Positions 43,584-51,820 of a stretch of DNA of 64,000 nt are shown here, piece after piece. Positions within the stretch are counted from its first letter, which is position 1. Every line of letters begins with the position of its first letter. Under the pieces are notes generated by a model, which was not told the DNA's origin, did not search any database, and saw only the letters and a list, made by a program, of their open reading frames with translations. Made by a program: the position numbers and the translations under genes. Origin of the DNA: Blautia hansenii (GTDB lineage: Bacteria; Bacillota; Clostridia; Lachnospirales; Lachnospiraceae); the NCBI RefSeq assembly GCF_013304445.1, contig NZ_JAAITA010000001.1, positions 186,001 through 250,000 of the forward strand. Direction: 5' to 3'.

Positions 43584-43633
43584 GCAGCAGGAAGAAAACG
43601 GCTTTGCGGTGAATCATGGAAAGGAAGTGCAAC

Positions 43634-44353
43634 ATGGGATTTATTGGACGTATCAAGGAGGAATTTCAGGTAATTCAGGAAAGAGACCCTGCCATTAAGA
43701 CGCCGCTGGAAGTTTTACTGTATCCCAGTTTTCGTGTTATGATACAATACAGAAAGGCACACAGACTGTATGAGAAGGGACATTATTTTCTGGCCAGATG
43801 GATTTCCCAGAGAGCGGCCAGAAAAACAGGTATTGAAATTCATCCGGGGGCTAAAATAGGAAAAGGACTGTTTATTGACCACGGTGCAGGGGTGATTATC
43901 GGCGAGACTACAGTAATTGGCGATAATGTGACCCTGTATCAGGGTGTGACCTTAGGAGGTACCGGGAAAGAAACCGGAAAACGTCATCCGACTCTGCGGG
44001 ACAATGTAATGGTCAGCGCAGGCGCCAAGATTCTGGGTTCGTTTACCATTGGAGAAAACTCCAAAATAGGGGCAGGAAGTGTGGTACTGGAGGAAGTGCC
44101 TCCCAACTGCACGGTAGTAGGAGTGCCGGGACGCGTGGTGCGAAAAGAAAATCAGAAGGTGCCAAGAGTGGATATGGATCAGGTACATTTGCCTGACCCA
44201 ACCCTGGAGGATATTCATTATCTCCAGCGTGAAAACGAACGCCTCCGTTCAGAACTTCAGAAAATGAGCTATGAGATGAAAGATATGCAGGAAAGAGAAG
44301 CAAAATGCCGCAGGGCAAGAGAACTGGCAGAGCAAAAAAGAGAAAAGGAGTAA
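43634..44353 (+). CDS. cysE: Serine O-acetyltransferase
   Basis: The 239-residue enzyme acetylates serine for cysteine synthesis. A helical N-terminal part is followed by a left-handed beta helix with hexapeptide repeats (IHPGAKIGKGLFIDHG, GVIIGETTVIGDN, VTLGGTGKETGKRHPTL), which contain the catalytic His-Asp pair. After the usual end near residue 175 there is a charged coiled coil of about 55 residues (ENERLRSELQKMSYEMKDM), an extension not needed for catalysis. ATG 43634 has AAAGGAAG six bases upstream and is preferred to ATG 43616. Controlled by the cysteine T-box together with cysS. Confidence 0.94.
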   Translation: MGFIGRIKEEFQVIQERDPAIKTPLEVLLYPSFRVMIQYRKAHRLYEKGHYFLARWISQRAARKTGIEIHPGAKIGKGLFIDHGAGVIIGETTVIGDNVTLYQGVTLGGTGKETGKRHPTLRDNVMVSAGAKILGSFTIGENSKIGAGSVVLEEVPPNCTVVGVPGRVVRKENQKVPRVDMDQVHLPDPTLEDIHYLQRENERLRSELQKMSYEMKDMQEREAKCRRARELAEQKREKE

Positions 44354-44361
44354 CAAAAATT

Positions 44362-45768
44362 ATGAAGATTTACAACACACTGACAAAGAGAAAAGAAGAA
44401 TTTGTTCCCTTACAGGAGGGAAAAGTAAGCATGTATGTCTGCGGACCTACGGTTTACAACTTTATCCACATTGGAAATGCAAGACCTATGATTGTATTTG
44501 ACACGGTGCGCCGTTATATGGAATACAAGGGCTATGATGTGAACTACGTTTCCAATTTTACAGACGTGGATGATAAAATCATTGCAAAAGCTGTCGAAGA
44601 AGGCGTAAGTGCGGAGGAGATTTCCACCCGTTATATTAAAGAGTGCAAAAAAGATATGGCGGATATGAATGTCAAACCAGCCACGACACATCCCCTGGCT
44701 ACCCAGGAAATCCAGGGTATGATTGAAATGATTCAGACACTCATAGACAAGGGCTTTGCCTATGAAGTCAACGGAACCGTTTATTTCCGGGTGAAAAACT
44801 TTGAGGAATACGGCAAGCTGTCTCACAAGAATCTGGAAGATTTGCAGTCCGGCTTCCGTTCTCTGCAGGTGTCCGGAGAAGACCAGAAGGAAGACCCGCT
44901 GGATTTCGTACTCTGGAAACCGAAAAAAGAGGGAGAACCTTTCTGGGTATCTCCATGGAGTGAGGGACGTCCGGGATGGCATATTGAGTGCTCCGTCATG
45001 TCCAAGAAATATCTGGGCGAGGAAATTGATATCCATGCAGGGGGAGAAGATTTGGTATTCCCTCACCACGAAAATGAAATTGCACAGTCCGAATGCTGCA
45101 ATGGAAAACAGTTTGCAAGATACTGGATGCACAATGCATTCCTGAACATTGACAATAAGAAAATGTCCAAATCTCTGGGCAACTTCTTTACCGTAAGGGA
45201 AATCGGGGAAAAATATGATTTGCAGGTACTGCGTTTCTTCATGCTGAACGCGCATTACAGAAGCCCGCTGAATTTCAGTGCAGAGCTTATGGAATCCTCT
45301 AAAAATGCTCTGGACAGAATTATTACCTGTGTAGAGCAGCTGAAACATCTTCTGGAAACAGCGCCTCAGGGAGAAAAAACTGAGAAAGAAAAAGAACTGG
45401 AAGCAGAAATTCAGGGCTATGTGAAAAAATACGAAGAGTCCATGGAAGATGATTTCAATACGGCGGATGCCATTGCAGCCATCTTTGAATTGGTAAAATT
45501 TTCCAATACCCAGACAAGTGGGGAAAGCACCGGGGAATTTGTAAAGGAACTGTTGGATACTATCGTGCATTTAAGCGATGTGCTGGGGCTTCTGGTAAAC
45601 AAAGAGGCGGAAGTATTAGACGAAGATATTGAGAGATTAATCGAAGAACGCCAGACAGCCAGAAAAGAGAAGAACTTCAAGCGTGCAGATGAAATCCGCG
45701 ATCAGTTGGCAGATATGGGCATTATTTTAAAGGATACAAGAGAGGGCGTACAATGGAAGCGGGCTTAA
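44362..45768 (+). CDS. cysS: Cysteinyl-tRNA synthetase
   Basis: The 468-residue class I synthetase charges tRNA-Cys. The zinc-binding CGPTVYNFIHIGNARP near residue 28 includes the HIGH-equivalent HIGN, GRPGWHIECSVMSKKYLG near residue 206 holds further zinc ligands, and KMSKSLGNF near residue 268 is the KMSKS loop. ATG 44362 follows AAAGGAG; an in-frame upstream start at 44305 lies inside cysE and is rejected because the family begins at MKIYNTLT. The 3' end overlaps mrnC by 16 bases. Confidence 0.97.
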   Translation: MKIYNTLTKRKEEFVPLQEGKVSMYVCGPTVYNFIHIGNARPMIVFDTVRRYMEYKGYDVNYVSNFTDVDDKIIAKAVEEGVSAEEISTRYIKECKKDMADMNVKPATTHPLATQEIQGMIEMIQTLIDKGFAYEVNGTVYFRVKNFEEYGKLSHKNLEDLQSGFRSLQVSGEDQKEDPLDFVLWKPKKEGEPFWVSPWSEGRPGWHIECSVMSKKYLGEEIDIHAGGEDLVFPHHENEIAQSECCNGKQFARYWMHNAFLNIDNKKMSKSLGNFFTVREIGEKYDLQVLRFFMLNAHYRSPLNFSAELMESSKNALDRIITCVEQLKHLLETAPQGEKTEKEKELEAEIQGYVKKYEESMEDDFNTADAIAAIFELVKFSNTQTSGESTGEFVKELLDTIVHLSDVLGLLVNKEAEVLDEDIERLIEERQTARKEKNFKRADEIRDQLADMGIILKDTREGVQWKRA

Positions 45769-46196
45769 GTTATATAAAGGAACTGTTTCAGCTGGAGGAT
45801 ACGGACATCCGGACGTATTCTCCCCTGACCCTGGCGTATATCGGAGACGCCATTTACGAACTGGTTATCCGCACCATTTTAGTGGAAAAAGGGAATACAC
45901 AGGTGAACAAGCTGAATCAGCGAGCCAATCGCCTGGTGAAAGCTTCGGCCCAGTCAGAAATGATTGAAAAGCTGAAGCCACATCTTACAGAAGAGGAGAT
46001 GGCAGTCTTTAAACGGGGACGCAATGCCAAATCCTATACCATGGCAAAGAATGCCACCATGTCGGATTATCGTCGTGCCACAGGATTTGAAGCCCTTATG
46101 GGATATCTGTATCTGACGGAACAGTGGGAGCGGATGTTGGAACTGATAAAGCTGGGAATGACAGAAGAAACAAAAGGAGAGACAGATGGAGAATAA
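45753..46196 (+). CDS. mrnC: Mini-ribonuclease III
   Basis: The 147-residue homodimeric RNase III-like protein matures the ends of 23S rRNA. It has the catalytic domain only, with LTLAYIGDAIYELVIRT near residue 25 (signature Asp and Glu) and a second acidic/motif block (ATGFEALMGYLYL near residue 109), and no double-stranded RNA-binding domain. It overlaps cysS by 16 bases and rlmB by 11. The cysS-mrnC-rlmB order is the same as in Bacillus. Confidence 0.93.
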   Translation: MEAGLSYIKELFQLEDTDIRTYSPLTLAYIGDAIYELVIRTILVEKGNTQVNKLNQRANRLVKASAQSEMIEKLKPHLTEEEMAVFKRGRNAKSYTMAKNATMSDYRRATGFEALMGYLYLTEQWERMLELIKLGMTEETKGETDGE

Positions 46197-46935
46197 ATTC
46201 CAGGAAACTAAAATAGAGGGACGGAATGCAGTGCTGGAAGCTTTTCGTTCGGGAAAATCCGTGGACAAACTTTTTGTGCTGGAAAAATGTGAGGACGGTC
46301 CTGTCCGTACCATTTTAAGAGAAGCCAAAAAGCATGACACCATGGTGAAATTTGTGAAGAAGGAACGTCTGGAGCAGATGTCGGAAACCGGCATGCACCA
46401 GGGCGTGATTGCCATGACGGCTGCTTATAACTACGCGGAAGTGGAGGATATACTGGAAGTGGCAAGAGAAAAAGGAGAACCGCCTTTTTTGATTCTGCTG
46501 GATAATATCGAAGATCCCCACAATCTGGGCGCCATTATCCGTACCGCCAATCTGGCCGGGGCACATGGGGTGATTATCCCGAAAAACAGAGCGGTGGGAC
46601 TGACTGCTACGGTAGCCAGAACCTCTGCAGGAGCGCTGAATTATACACCCGTGGCAAAGGTGACGAATATGGCAAGAACCATTGAACAGCTGAAAAAAGA
46701 AGGCATGTGGTTTGTATGCGCGGATATGGGCGGCACCACCATGTATGATCTGGATTTGAAAGGTCCTATGGGATTGGTTATCGGCAATGAGGGAGACGGA
46801 GTTTCCAAACTGGTAAGGGAAAAATGTGATTTTATTGCATCCATTCCCATGAAGGGAGATATTGATTCCCTGAATGCGTCTGTGGCAGCCGGAGTGCTGG
46901 CCTTTGAAATTGTGCGCCAGAGAATGGGGCGGTAA
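46186..46935 (+). CDS. rlmB: 23S rRNA 2'-O-ribose methyltransferase RlmB (SpoU family)
   Basis: The 249-residue SPOUT enzyme methylates the ribose of G2251 in 23S rRNA. A short N-terminal substrate domain (IEGRNAVLEAFRSGKSVDKL) precedes the trefoil-knot domain with the three SpoU motifs: LDNIEDPHNLGAIIRTANLA near residue 105, GLVIGNEGDGVSKLV near residue 197, and IPMKGDIDSLNASVAAGVL near residue 223. It overlaps mrnC, and sigH follows after 24 bases. Confidence 0.95.
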   Translation: MENKFQETKIEGRNAVLEAFRSGKSVDKLFVLEKCEDGPVRTILREAKKHDTMVKFVKKERLEQMSETGMHQGVIAMTAAYNYAEVEDILEVAREKGEPPFLILLDNIEDPHNLGAIIRTANLAGAHGVIIPKNRAVGLTATVARTSAGALNYTPVAKVTNMARTIEQLKKEGMWFVCADMGGTTMYDLDLKGPMGLVIGNEGDGVSKLVREKCDFIASIPMKGDIDSLNASVAAGVLAFEIVRQRMGR

Positions 46936-46959
46936 GGATAGAAGATACAGGTTCTGAAC

Positions 46960-47553
46960 ATGAAAAATTATGAAGCATTATCAGATGAACAGTTGATTGA
47001 GCTTTTGCGAAAAGGGGAAAGCGGACCGGAAGAGTATCTGGTGAAAAAATATAAAGGCATGGTGCTGAAAAAGGCCCATGCCATGTTCCTTATCGGCGGA
47101 GAGCAGGAGGATTTGATTCAGGAGGGCATGTTGGGGCTTTTTAAAGCGGTGCAGGGGTATCAGCCCGGAAAGAATGCGTCTTTCTCTACGTTTGCCAATC
47201 TGTGCGTGGAGCGTCAGATGGGCAAGGCCATTGAGATTTCCGGAAGACAGAAGCACAGGCCTTTAAATACCTATATTTCCTTGAGTCAGGAGGACGGACC
47301 TCTGATGAATACAGAGGATACCATACAGCTGAACCCGGAGGAGATTGTCATCGGCAGGGAAAATGCAGATAATCTGTCAAAGAGGATTCAGAAGGTATTA
47401 AGTCCTTTTGAAAACCAGGTGCTGGATTTGTATCTGCAGGGGATGGACTATCGGAAAATTGCAGAAAGAATAGGGAAACCGGCAAAATCTGTGGACAATG
47501 CCCTGCAGAGAATTCGCAGTAAAATCCATGGGATGAAAGAGCATCAGAGGTGA
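46960..47553 (+). CDS. sigH: RNA polymerase sigma factor SigH (Spo0H)
   Basis: The 197-residue sigma-70 family factor matches Spo0H, which drives transition-state and early sporulation genes. Region 2 shows EEYLVKKYKGMVLKKA and EDLIQEGMLGLFKAVQGYQP; region 4 shows the helix-turn-helix in MDYRKIAERIGKPAKSVDNA. The conserved order cysS-mrnC-rlmB-sigH supports the name, although the NYN-domain gene (yacP) that usually lies before sigH is missing. No own promoter is obvious, so T-box read-through may contribute to its expression. Confidence 0.9.
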   Translation: MKNYEALSDEQLIELLRKGESGPEEYLVKKYKGMVLKKAHAMFLIGGEQEDLIQEGMLGLFKAVQGYQPGKNASFSTFANLCVERQMGKAIEISGRQKHRPLNTYISLSQEDGPLMNTEDTIQLNPEEIVIGRENADNLSKRIQKVLSPFENQVLDLYLQGMDYRKIAERIGKPAKSVDNALQRIRSKIHGMKEHQR

Positions 47554-47557
47554 AAAA

Positions 47558-48502
47558 ATGGAGAAAAAAAGAATCTTAACGGTGATTCCATTTACAGAGA
47601 ATCAAAAGAAACGCCTGGAAGAGGCAGCAGCCGGGGCAGAACTTTGCTTTCGGGATTTGCAGTCCATAACTGCAGAAGAGGTAAAGAGAGCAGAAATTAT
47701 ACTGGGCAATGTGCCGGCAGAGATGGTAAAAGAGGCAGAGCGTCTGGAGTGGCTGCATTTGAATTCGGCAGGCTTTGACGATTATGTAAAAGAGGGGATA
47801 TTAAGAGAGAAAACTCTTTTGACCAACAGCAGCGGTGCTTATGGAAAAGCGGTTTCTGAGCATATGTTTGCAATGCTTCTGGCTATGCAGAAAAAACTGC
47901 ATTTATATCGTGACCTGCAAAGACAGCATATGTGGGGAGATGAGGGAGAAGTGACCTCCATTGCGGATTCTGTGATTCTGGTGTTGGAAACCGGAGATAT
48001 TGGTCTGCATTTCGCAGAGCTTGCCCATGCCCTGGGGGCTTATGTGATAGGTGTGAAACGAACTTTGGCCCCCTGTCCGGATTGTATGGACGAACTGCAT
48101 GTTATGAGCGAGCTGGACGAACTGCTGCAGAGGGCTGATTCGGTAGTTTCTTTCCTGCCCAGTACACAGGAGACAAGAGGCTTGTTTGGCAAAAAGCGGT
48201 TTGCGCTTATGAAAGAGGGAAGCTTTTTCTTAAACGGCGGAAGAGGAGATCTGATCTGTACAGAGGATTTGTGTGATGTACTGGAATCTGGTCACCTGGC
48301 GGGCGCAGCTCTTGATGTCACAAGTCCGGAGCCCCTTCCGAAAGAACACAGGATATGGGATATTCCAACTGCGTTTATAACACCTCATATTTCCGGCTCT
48401 TATCATTTGCCGGAAACCCTGAGAAATGTGGTATCTATTGCTGTAGAAAATGTAAGACGGTATATGGCAGGGGAAGAGTTGAAAAATTTAGTGAAAAAAT
48501 AG
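47558..48502 (+). CDS. D-isomer-specific 2-hydroxyacid dehydrogenase-like protein
   Basis: The 314-residue protein has the fold of D-2-hydroxyacid dehydrogenases, which reduce 2-oxoacids with NADH. Catalytic positions are kept: Arg in NGGRGDLICTED near residue 229, Glu in DVTSPEPLP near residue 254, and His in ITPHISGSYH near residue 276. The dinucleotide motif is altered: VLE144-TGDIG replaces the usual VLGxGxIG, with a GAA codon where GGA is expected. NAD binding may be weakened. It begins four bases after sigH. The substrate cannot be read from sequence. Confidence 0.85.
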   Translation: MEKKRILTVIPFTENQKKRLEEAAAGAELCFRDLQSITAEEVKRAEIILGNVPAEMVKEAERLEWLHLNSAGFDDYVKEGILREKTLLTNSSGAYGKAVSEHMFAMLLAMQKKLHLYRDLQRQHMWGDEGEVTSIADSVILVLETGDIGLHFAELAHALGAYVIGVKRTLAPCPDCMDELHVMSELDELLQRADSVVSFLPSTQETRGLFGKKRFALMKEGSFFLNGGRGDLICTEDLCDVLESGHLAGAALDVTSPEPLPKEHRIWDIPTAFITPHISGSYHLPETLRNVVSIAVENVRRYMAGEELKNLVKK

Positions 48503-48512
48503 AAGAAAAAGG

Positions 48513-48541
48513 TTGACAGGCGCATAACTTTTTGGTATAGT
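48513..48541 (+). promoter_or_regulatory. Promoter of tRNA-Thr
   Basis: A perfect TTGACA and TATAGT are 17 bases apart, about 40 bases before the tRNA. Confidence 0.8.
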
Positions 48542-48582
48542 CTATAACTGTGGTAAGCACACAGCAGAAAAATAAAAGTTAT

Positions 48583-48655
48583 GCTGCCTTGGCTCAGTCG
48601 GTAGAGCGTCGCCTTGGTAAGGCGGAGGTCGGCGGTTCAAGTCCGCTAGGCAGCT
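48583..48655 (+). tRNA. tRNA-Thr (anticodon GGT)
   Basis: A full cloverleaf is readable: acceptor GCTGCCT with AGGCAGC, D stem GCTC/GAGC, anticodon stem TCGCC/GGCGG around loop TTGGTAA, and T arm GGCGG-TTCAAGT-CCGCT (one mismatch-tolerant T-G pair). Loop positions 34-36 read GGT, which decodes ACC and ACT threonine codons. The discriminator base is T and no CCA is encoded. It is a solitary tRNA gene with its own promoter and terminator. Confidence 0.96.
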
Positions 48656-48658
48656 CTG

Positions 48659-48688
48659 AAAACTCTTGAGAAATCAAGAGTTTTTTTG
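48659..48688 (+). terminator. Terminator of tRNA-Thr
   Basis: AACTCTTGA pairs with TCAAGAGTT around a GAAA tetraloop, followed by T residues. Confidence 0.92.
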
Positions 48689-48722
48689 TTATACTGATTG
48701 CAAGAGAAACAGGAGAACCTAT

Positions 48723-48971
48723 ATGAGAGAAAGAGTAAAGCGGCTGGTTCTGTCGTTTTCCACTACCACACAGGCCATGGCGGCAGAGCAATGGTTTCAG
48801 CGGAAAAACCTGCCGGGAAGGCTGATTCCCCTGCCGGGCAGTATTTCCGCAGAGTGCGGTCTGGCCTGGTGCACGGAGATAGAACAGAAAAGAACTGTAG
48901 AACAGGCGGCAAAAGAAGGCGCGATTCAGATACAGGGAATACATGAAGTTATGTTATATGAAAGGAAATAG
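48723..48971 (+). CDS. DUF3343 family protein, putative Se/S carrier
   Basis: The 82-residue protein belongs to the DUF3343 family, thought to carry selenium or sulfur and found with selenium-dependent molybdenum hydroxylase genes. It shows LVLSFSTTTQAMAAEQWF near residue 8, RLIPLPGSISAECGLAW in the middle with the conserved Cys, and a second Cys two positions later (AWC). ATG 48723 has AGGAGA upstream; the open frame starts earlier (48666) but runs from inside the tRNA terminator. yedF follows four bases after the stop. Confidence 0.85.
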   Translation: MRERVKRLVLSFSTTTQAMAAEQWFQRKNLPGRLIPLPGSISAECGLAWCTEIEQKRTVEQAAKEGAIQIQGIHEVMLYERK

Positions 48972-48975
48972 AACT

Positions 48976-49596
48976 ATGGAAACAAAAATTGACGCAAGGG
49001 GCATGGCCTGCCCGAAACCGGTCATCCTGACAAAAAAGGCTATGGATAACGGCAGAAAAGGAGAGGAAATCTGCGTGCTTGTGGATAATACCATTGCTGT
49101 GGAAAATCTTCGCAAGCTGGCAGCGTCCCAGAAAGCAGATTATAAATTCCGAAAAAAGGGAGAAAAGGAATATGAAGTTATCCTTACCGTACAGCAGGAA
49201 ACGGATGAAGCCAAGGTACAGGAAACCGTGGAACTGGAAAACTGCAGTATAAAAACAGGAAAGAAAACCGTTGTGGTGCTGTCCTCTGACAAAATGGGAG
49301 AAGGAGAGGAAAAACTGGGGAAAATTCTTATCAAAGGTTTTGTTTATGCCCTGACCCAGTTGGAACAACTACCCTCGGCTGTACTGTTTTATAACAGCGG
49401 CGCCTTTTTATCATGTGAGGATTCTCCGGTTCTGGAGGACTTGAAGCTTTTGGAGGAAGAAGGCGTGGAAATCTGCACCTGCGGTACCTGTCTTGATTTC
49501 TATGGGCTGAAAGAAAAACTGGCAGTGGGAAATGTAGTCAATATGTATCAGATTGTGCAGACCCAGGTCCAGGCAGATTTGATTCTCAAACCATAA
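48976..49596 (+). CDS. yedF: Sulfurtransferase-like selenium metabolism protein YedF
   Basis: The 206-residue protein has a TusA-like N-terminal domain (DARGMACPKPVILTKKAM, with the CPKP motif near residue 11) and a DsrE-like C-terminal domain from about residue 97 (KTVVVLSSDKMGEGEEKLG) ending with CTCGTCLDFYG near residue 176. Such fusions accompany selenium donors and selenium-dependent hydroxylases. ATG 48976 follows AAAGGA at nine bases. It is second in a four-gene unit. Biochemical role is inferred from the family and neighbours. Confidence 0.9.
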   Translation: METKIDARGMACPKPVILTKKAMDNGRKGEEICVLVDNTIAVENLRKLAASQKADYKFRKKGEKEYEVILTVQQETDEAKVQETVELENCSIKTGKKTVVVLSSDKMGEGEEKLGKILIKGFVYALTQLEQLPSAVLFYNSGAFLSCEDSPVLEDLKLLEEEGVEICTCGTCLDFYGLKEKLAVGNVVNMYQIVQTQVQADLILKP

Positions 49597-49609
49597 GAAA
49601 GGACAGAAT

Positions 49610-50446
49610 ATGAAACCTATTATTGTAAGAGGCGGCGGAGATTTGGCAACCGGAACCATACACCGTCTGTGCCAGAGCGGGTATCCGGTGATTATTTTAG
49701 AGGACACGAAGCCTTCCGCTATCCGGCAGAAGGTGTCTTTTTGTCAGGCTGTATATGAGGGAACCATGGAAGTGGAGGGCATTGTGTGCACAAAGGTGGA
49801 CAGTTTTCAGGAAGCCATGGAAACAGTAAGGTGGAACCGTCCCATGCTGTTGACAGACCCCAGTGGGGAGTGCCTGAAACAGTATCACCCGGATATTTTA
49901 ATAGACGGGATTCTGGCAAAGAAAAACCTGGGAACCAGAAGGGATATGGCGGACCTGACTATAGGACTTGGACCGGGCTTTACGGCAGGAGAAGATGTGG
50001 ACTATGTGATTGAAACCAAGCGGGGACACTATCTGGGAAGAAAAATCGAAAAAGGCAGTGCCATACCAAATACCGGAGTGCCGGGCCTTATAGGCGGATA
50101 TGGAAAGGAACGGGTGATGCATGCGCCCTGTGCGGGTGTTTTCCGAAGGGAGAAAGAAATCGGAGACTGGGTGGAAGCAGGACAGCGTATCGGATATATT
50201 CAGCGGGAAAAGGAAAATATTGGAGTGTACACACAGATTTCCGGCGTGGTACGGGGAATTTTACAGGATGGATTTGAGGTGACAGAACATTTTAAGCTGG
50301 CAGATGTAGACCCCAGGAAGGAATCCCAGGCGCACTGCGCCCTGATTTCGGACAAAGCCAGGTGTATTGCCGGAGGTGTGCTGGAACTGGTCTGTGCCTG
50401 GGAAAAAGGAATATTGGGAAAGAAGCAGCTTCATGAAACTTTGTGA
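49610..50446 (+). CDS. yqeB: Selenium-dependent molybdenum hydroxylase maturation protein YqeB
   Basis: The 278-residue protein matches the EF2563/YqeB family linked to maturation of selenium-dependent molybdenum hydroxylases. It opens with VRGGGDLATGTIHRLCQSGY, a Rossmann-like glycine motif as in XdhC proteins, then TDPSGECLKQYHPDILIDGI-type and GLGPGFTAGEDVDYVIETKR blocks near residues 85 and 125. The precise reaction is unknown. It overlaps the next gene by 14 bases and shares the transcript with yedF. Confidence 0.9.
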   Translation: MKPIIVRGGGDLATGTIHRLCQSGYPVIILEDTKPSAIRQKVSFCQAVYEGTMEVEGIVCTKVDSFQEAMETVRWNRPMLLTDPSGECLKQYHPDILIDGILAKKNLGTRRDMADLTIGLGPGFTAGEDVDYVIETKRGHYLGRKIEKGSAIPNTGVPGLIGGYGKERVMHAPCAGVFRREKEIGDWVEAGQRIGYIQREKENIGVYTQISGVVRGILQDGFEVTEHFKLADVDPRKESQAHCALISDKARCIAGGVLELVCAWEKGILGKKQLHETL

Positions 50447-51758
50447 AATGATAGAAGAAATGGGAGAAAGGTCTCATATGCGCGTGGCCTTTGTGGGCGC
50501 CGGGGGAAAAACCAGCTGCATGCTGGAGCTGGCACAACAGTGGAAGAAACAGGGAAAAAAAGTGCTGGTTACGACTTCTGCTCATATGGAGAATCCGAAA
50601 AATTTCCCGCTGAAAGACATAACAGAGGATGACGGAGAAGCAATTTGTGCGCTGCTGAAACGGGAAGGTGCAGCAGCGGCGGGTCTGCCGGTGAAAGAAG
50701 GAGGAAAAATTGGCCCGCTTTCCCGCACAGTCTATGAACAAACCGCAGCAGAGGCGGACTGTGTGCTTTTAGAGGCAGACGGCTCCAGAAGATTTCCCAT
50801 GAAAGTGCCGGGAAAACAAGAACCGATCCTTTATGAGGATACAACGCATATTTTCATTCTAACAGGAGCTTCGGCGCTGGGAAAACCTTTGAAAGAAGTG
50901 TGCCATCGTATAGAAGAAGCAGAAAAAATTCTGGAAACAGAGGCGGGACAGGAAAGCGGAGAACGGATAGTGACAGAAGAGCTGCTGGGGATTCTGTTGG
51001 AACAGGGATATGTCCGCCGTCTGAAACGAGACTTTTCTCAGGGAAAGCTGGCAGTTATTCTGAATCAGGCAGATGTGCTGCAAAATTCCGAAGAAAGCAG
51101 AAAAAAACTACAGGAACAGCTTTCTGTGCCGGTATTTCTTCATGACTGGACGAAAGCTGTACACGGGATTGTTCTGGCCGCGGGATTTTCCAGGAGATTC
51201 GGAGAAAACAAGCTGCTGTATGAGATAGAGGGAAAGCCTATGTATCGGTTTTTGACGGAACGGCTGCTCCATTTGCAGAAAAAGAAGAAACTGCAGACGC
51301 TGACCGTTGTAACGCAGTATGAAGAAATTCGGCAGTATGCAGAAAAACAGGGCATGACAGCAGTGGAAAACCGGGACAGCAGCAGGGGCATTTCCTCCTC
51401 TTTGCAGCTGGGACTTGCAGCCGCTATGGAAAAGAGCCGGGAGGAAAAGGAGAATTATTATCTGTTTTTTGTGGCAGACCAGCCTTTTTTAACAGAAAGA
51501 ACCGTAGAAGAATTTGTGTCCGCATTTTTAAAAACCGGGAAAGGCATTGGCTGTGTGTGTAAGGAGGGGATTGCCGGAAATCCGGTGATTTTTCATCAGA
51601 AATATGTGGAAGAACTGCTGGAACTCACAGGAGATATAGGGGGAAAGCGCGTGCTGAAACACCATTTGGAAGATGTGTTTTATTACGAGGTTTCCAATGA
51701 AGGGGAATTGAGAGATTTAGACAGAAAAGAAGCTGTAGAAACAGGGCTGCCGCTTTAA
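50433..51758 (+). CDS. YqeC-MocA fusion: Se-dependent hydroxylase accessory protein and molybdenum cofactor nucleotidyltransferase
   Basis: The 441-residue protein joins two domains. Residues 1 to about 245 match YqeC, a P-loop accessory protein of selenium-dependent molybdenum hydroxylases (VAFVGAGGKTSCMLELA, VTTSAHMENP, LLEADGSRRFPMK). Residues from about 248 match MocA/MobA nucleotidyltransferases (IVLAAGFSRRFGENKLLYEI, FFVADQPFLTERTV, GNPVIFHQKY), which add CMP or GMP to molybdopterin. ATG 50433 lies inside the yqeB end. Separate genes are more usual, so the fusion supports a joint role. No hydroxylase structural gene lies in the window. Confidence 0.88.
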   Translation: MKLCEMIEEMGERSHMRVAFVGAGGKTSCMLELAQQWKKQGKKVLVTTSAHMENPKNFPLKDITEDDGEAICALLKREGAAAAGLPVKEGGKIGPLSRTVYEQTAAEADCVLLEADGSRRFPMKVPGKQEPILYEDTTHIFILTGASALGKPLKEVCHRIEEAEKILETEAGQESGERIVTEELLGILLEQGYVRRLKRDFSQGKLAVILNQADVLQNSEESRKKLQEQLSVPVFLHDWTKAVHGIVLAAGFSRRFGENKLLYEIEGKPMYRFLTERLLHLQKKKKLQTLTVVTQYEEIRQYAEKQGMTAVENRDSSRGISSSLQLGLAAAMEKSREEKENYYLFFVADQPFLTERTVEEFVSAFLKTGKGIGCVCKEGIAGNPVIFHQKYVEELLELTGDIGGKRVLKHHLEDVFYYEVSNEGELRDLDRKEAVETGLPL

Positions 51759-51820
51759 GCGCATATCGAGAAAATTCTGGATTGCTGCTTAAAGGCGGCA
51801 GCCTTGTTTTGTCAAGAGTA

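Noticed and set aside
44410-45570. A 386-codon open frame on the minus strand
   Set aside because: It is antisense to cysS, rich in Phe, His and Ile as expected of a shadow frame, and shows no domain.
48583-48655. The tRNA-Thr as an integration site
   Set aside because: No integrase is adjacent and I see no second copy of the tRNA 3' end downstream; the following selenium genes match the composition of the surroundings.
51759-51820. A terminator between the YqeC-MocA gene and luxS
   Set aside because: GCTGC and GCAGC can pair but the stem is short and no clear T run follows on either strand, so I did not list it.
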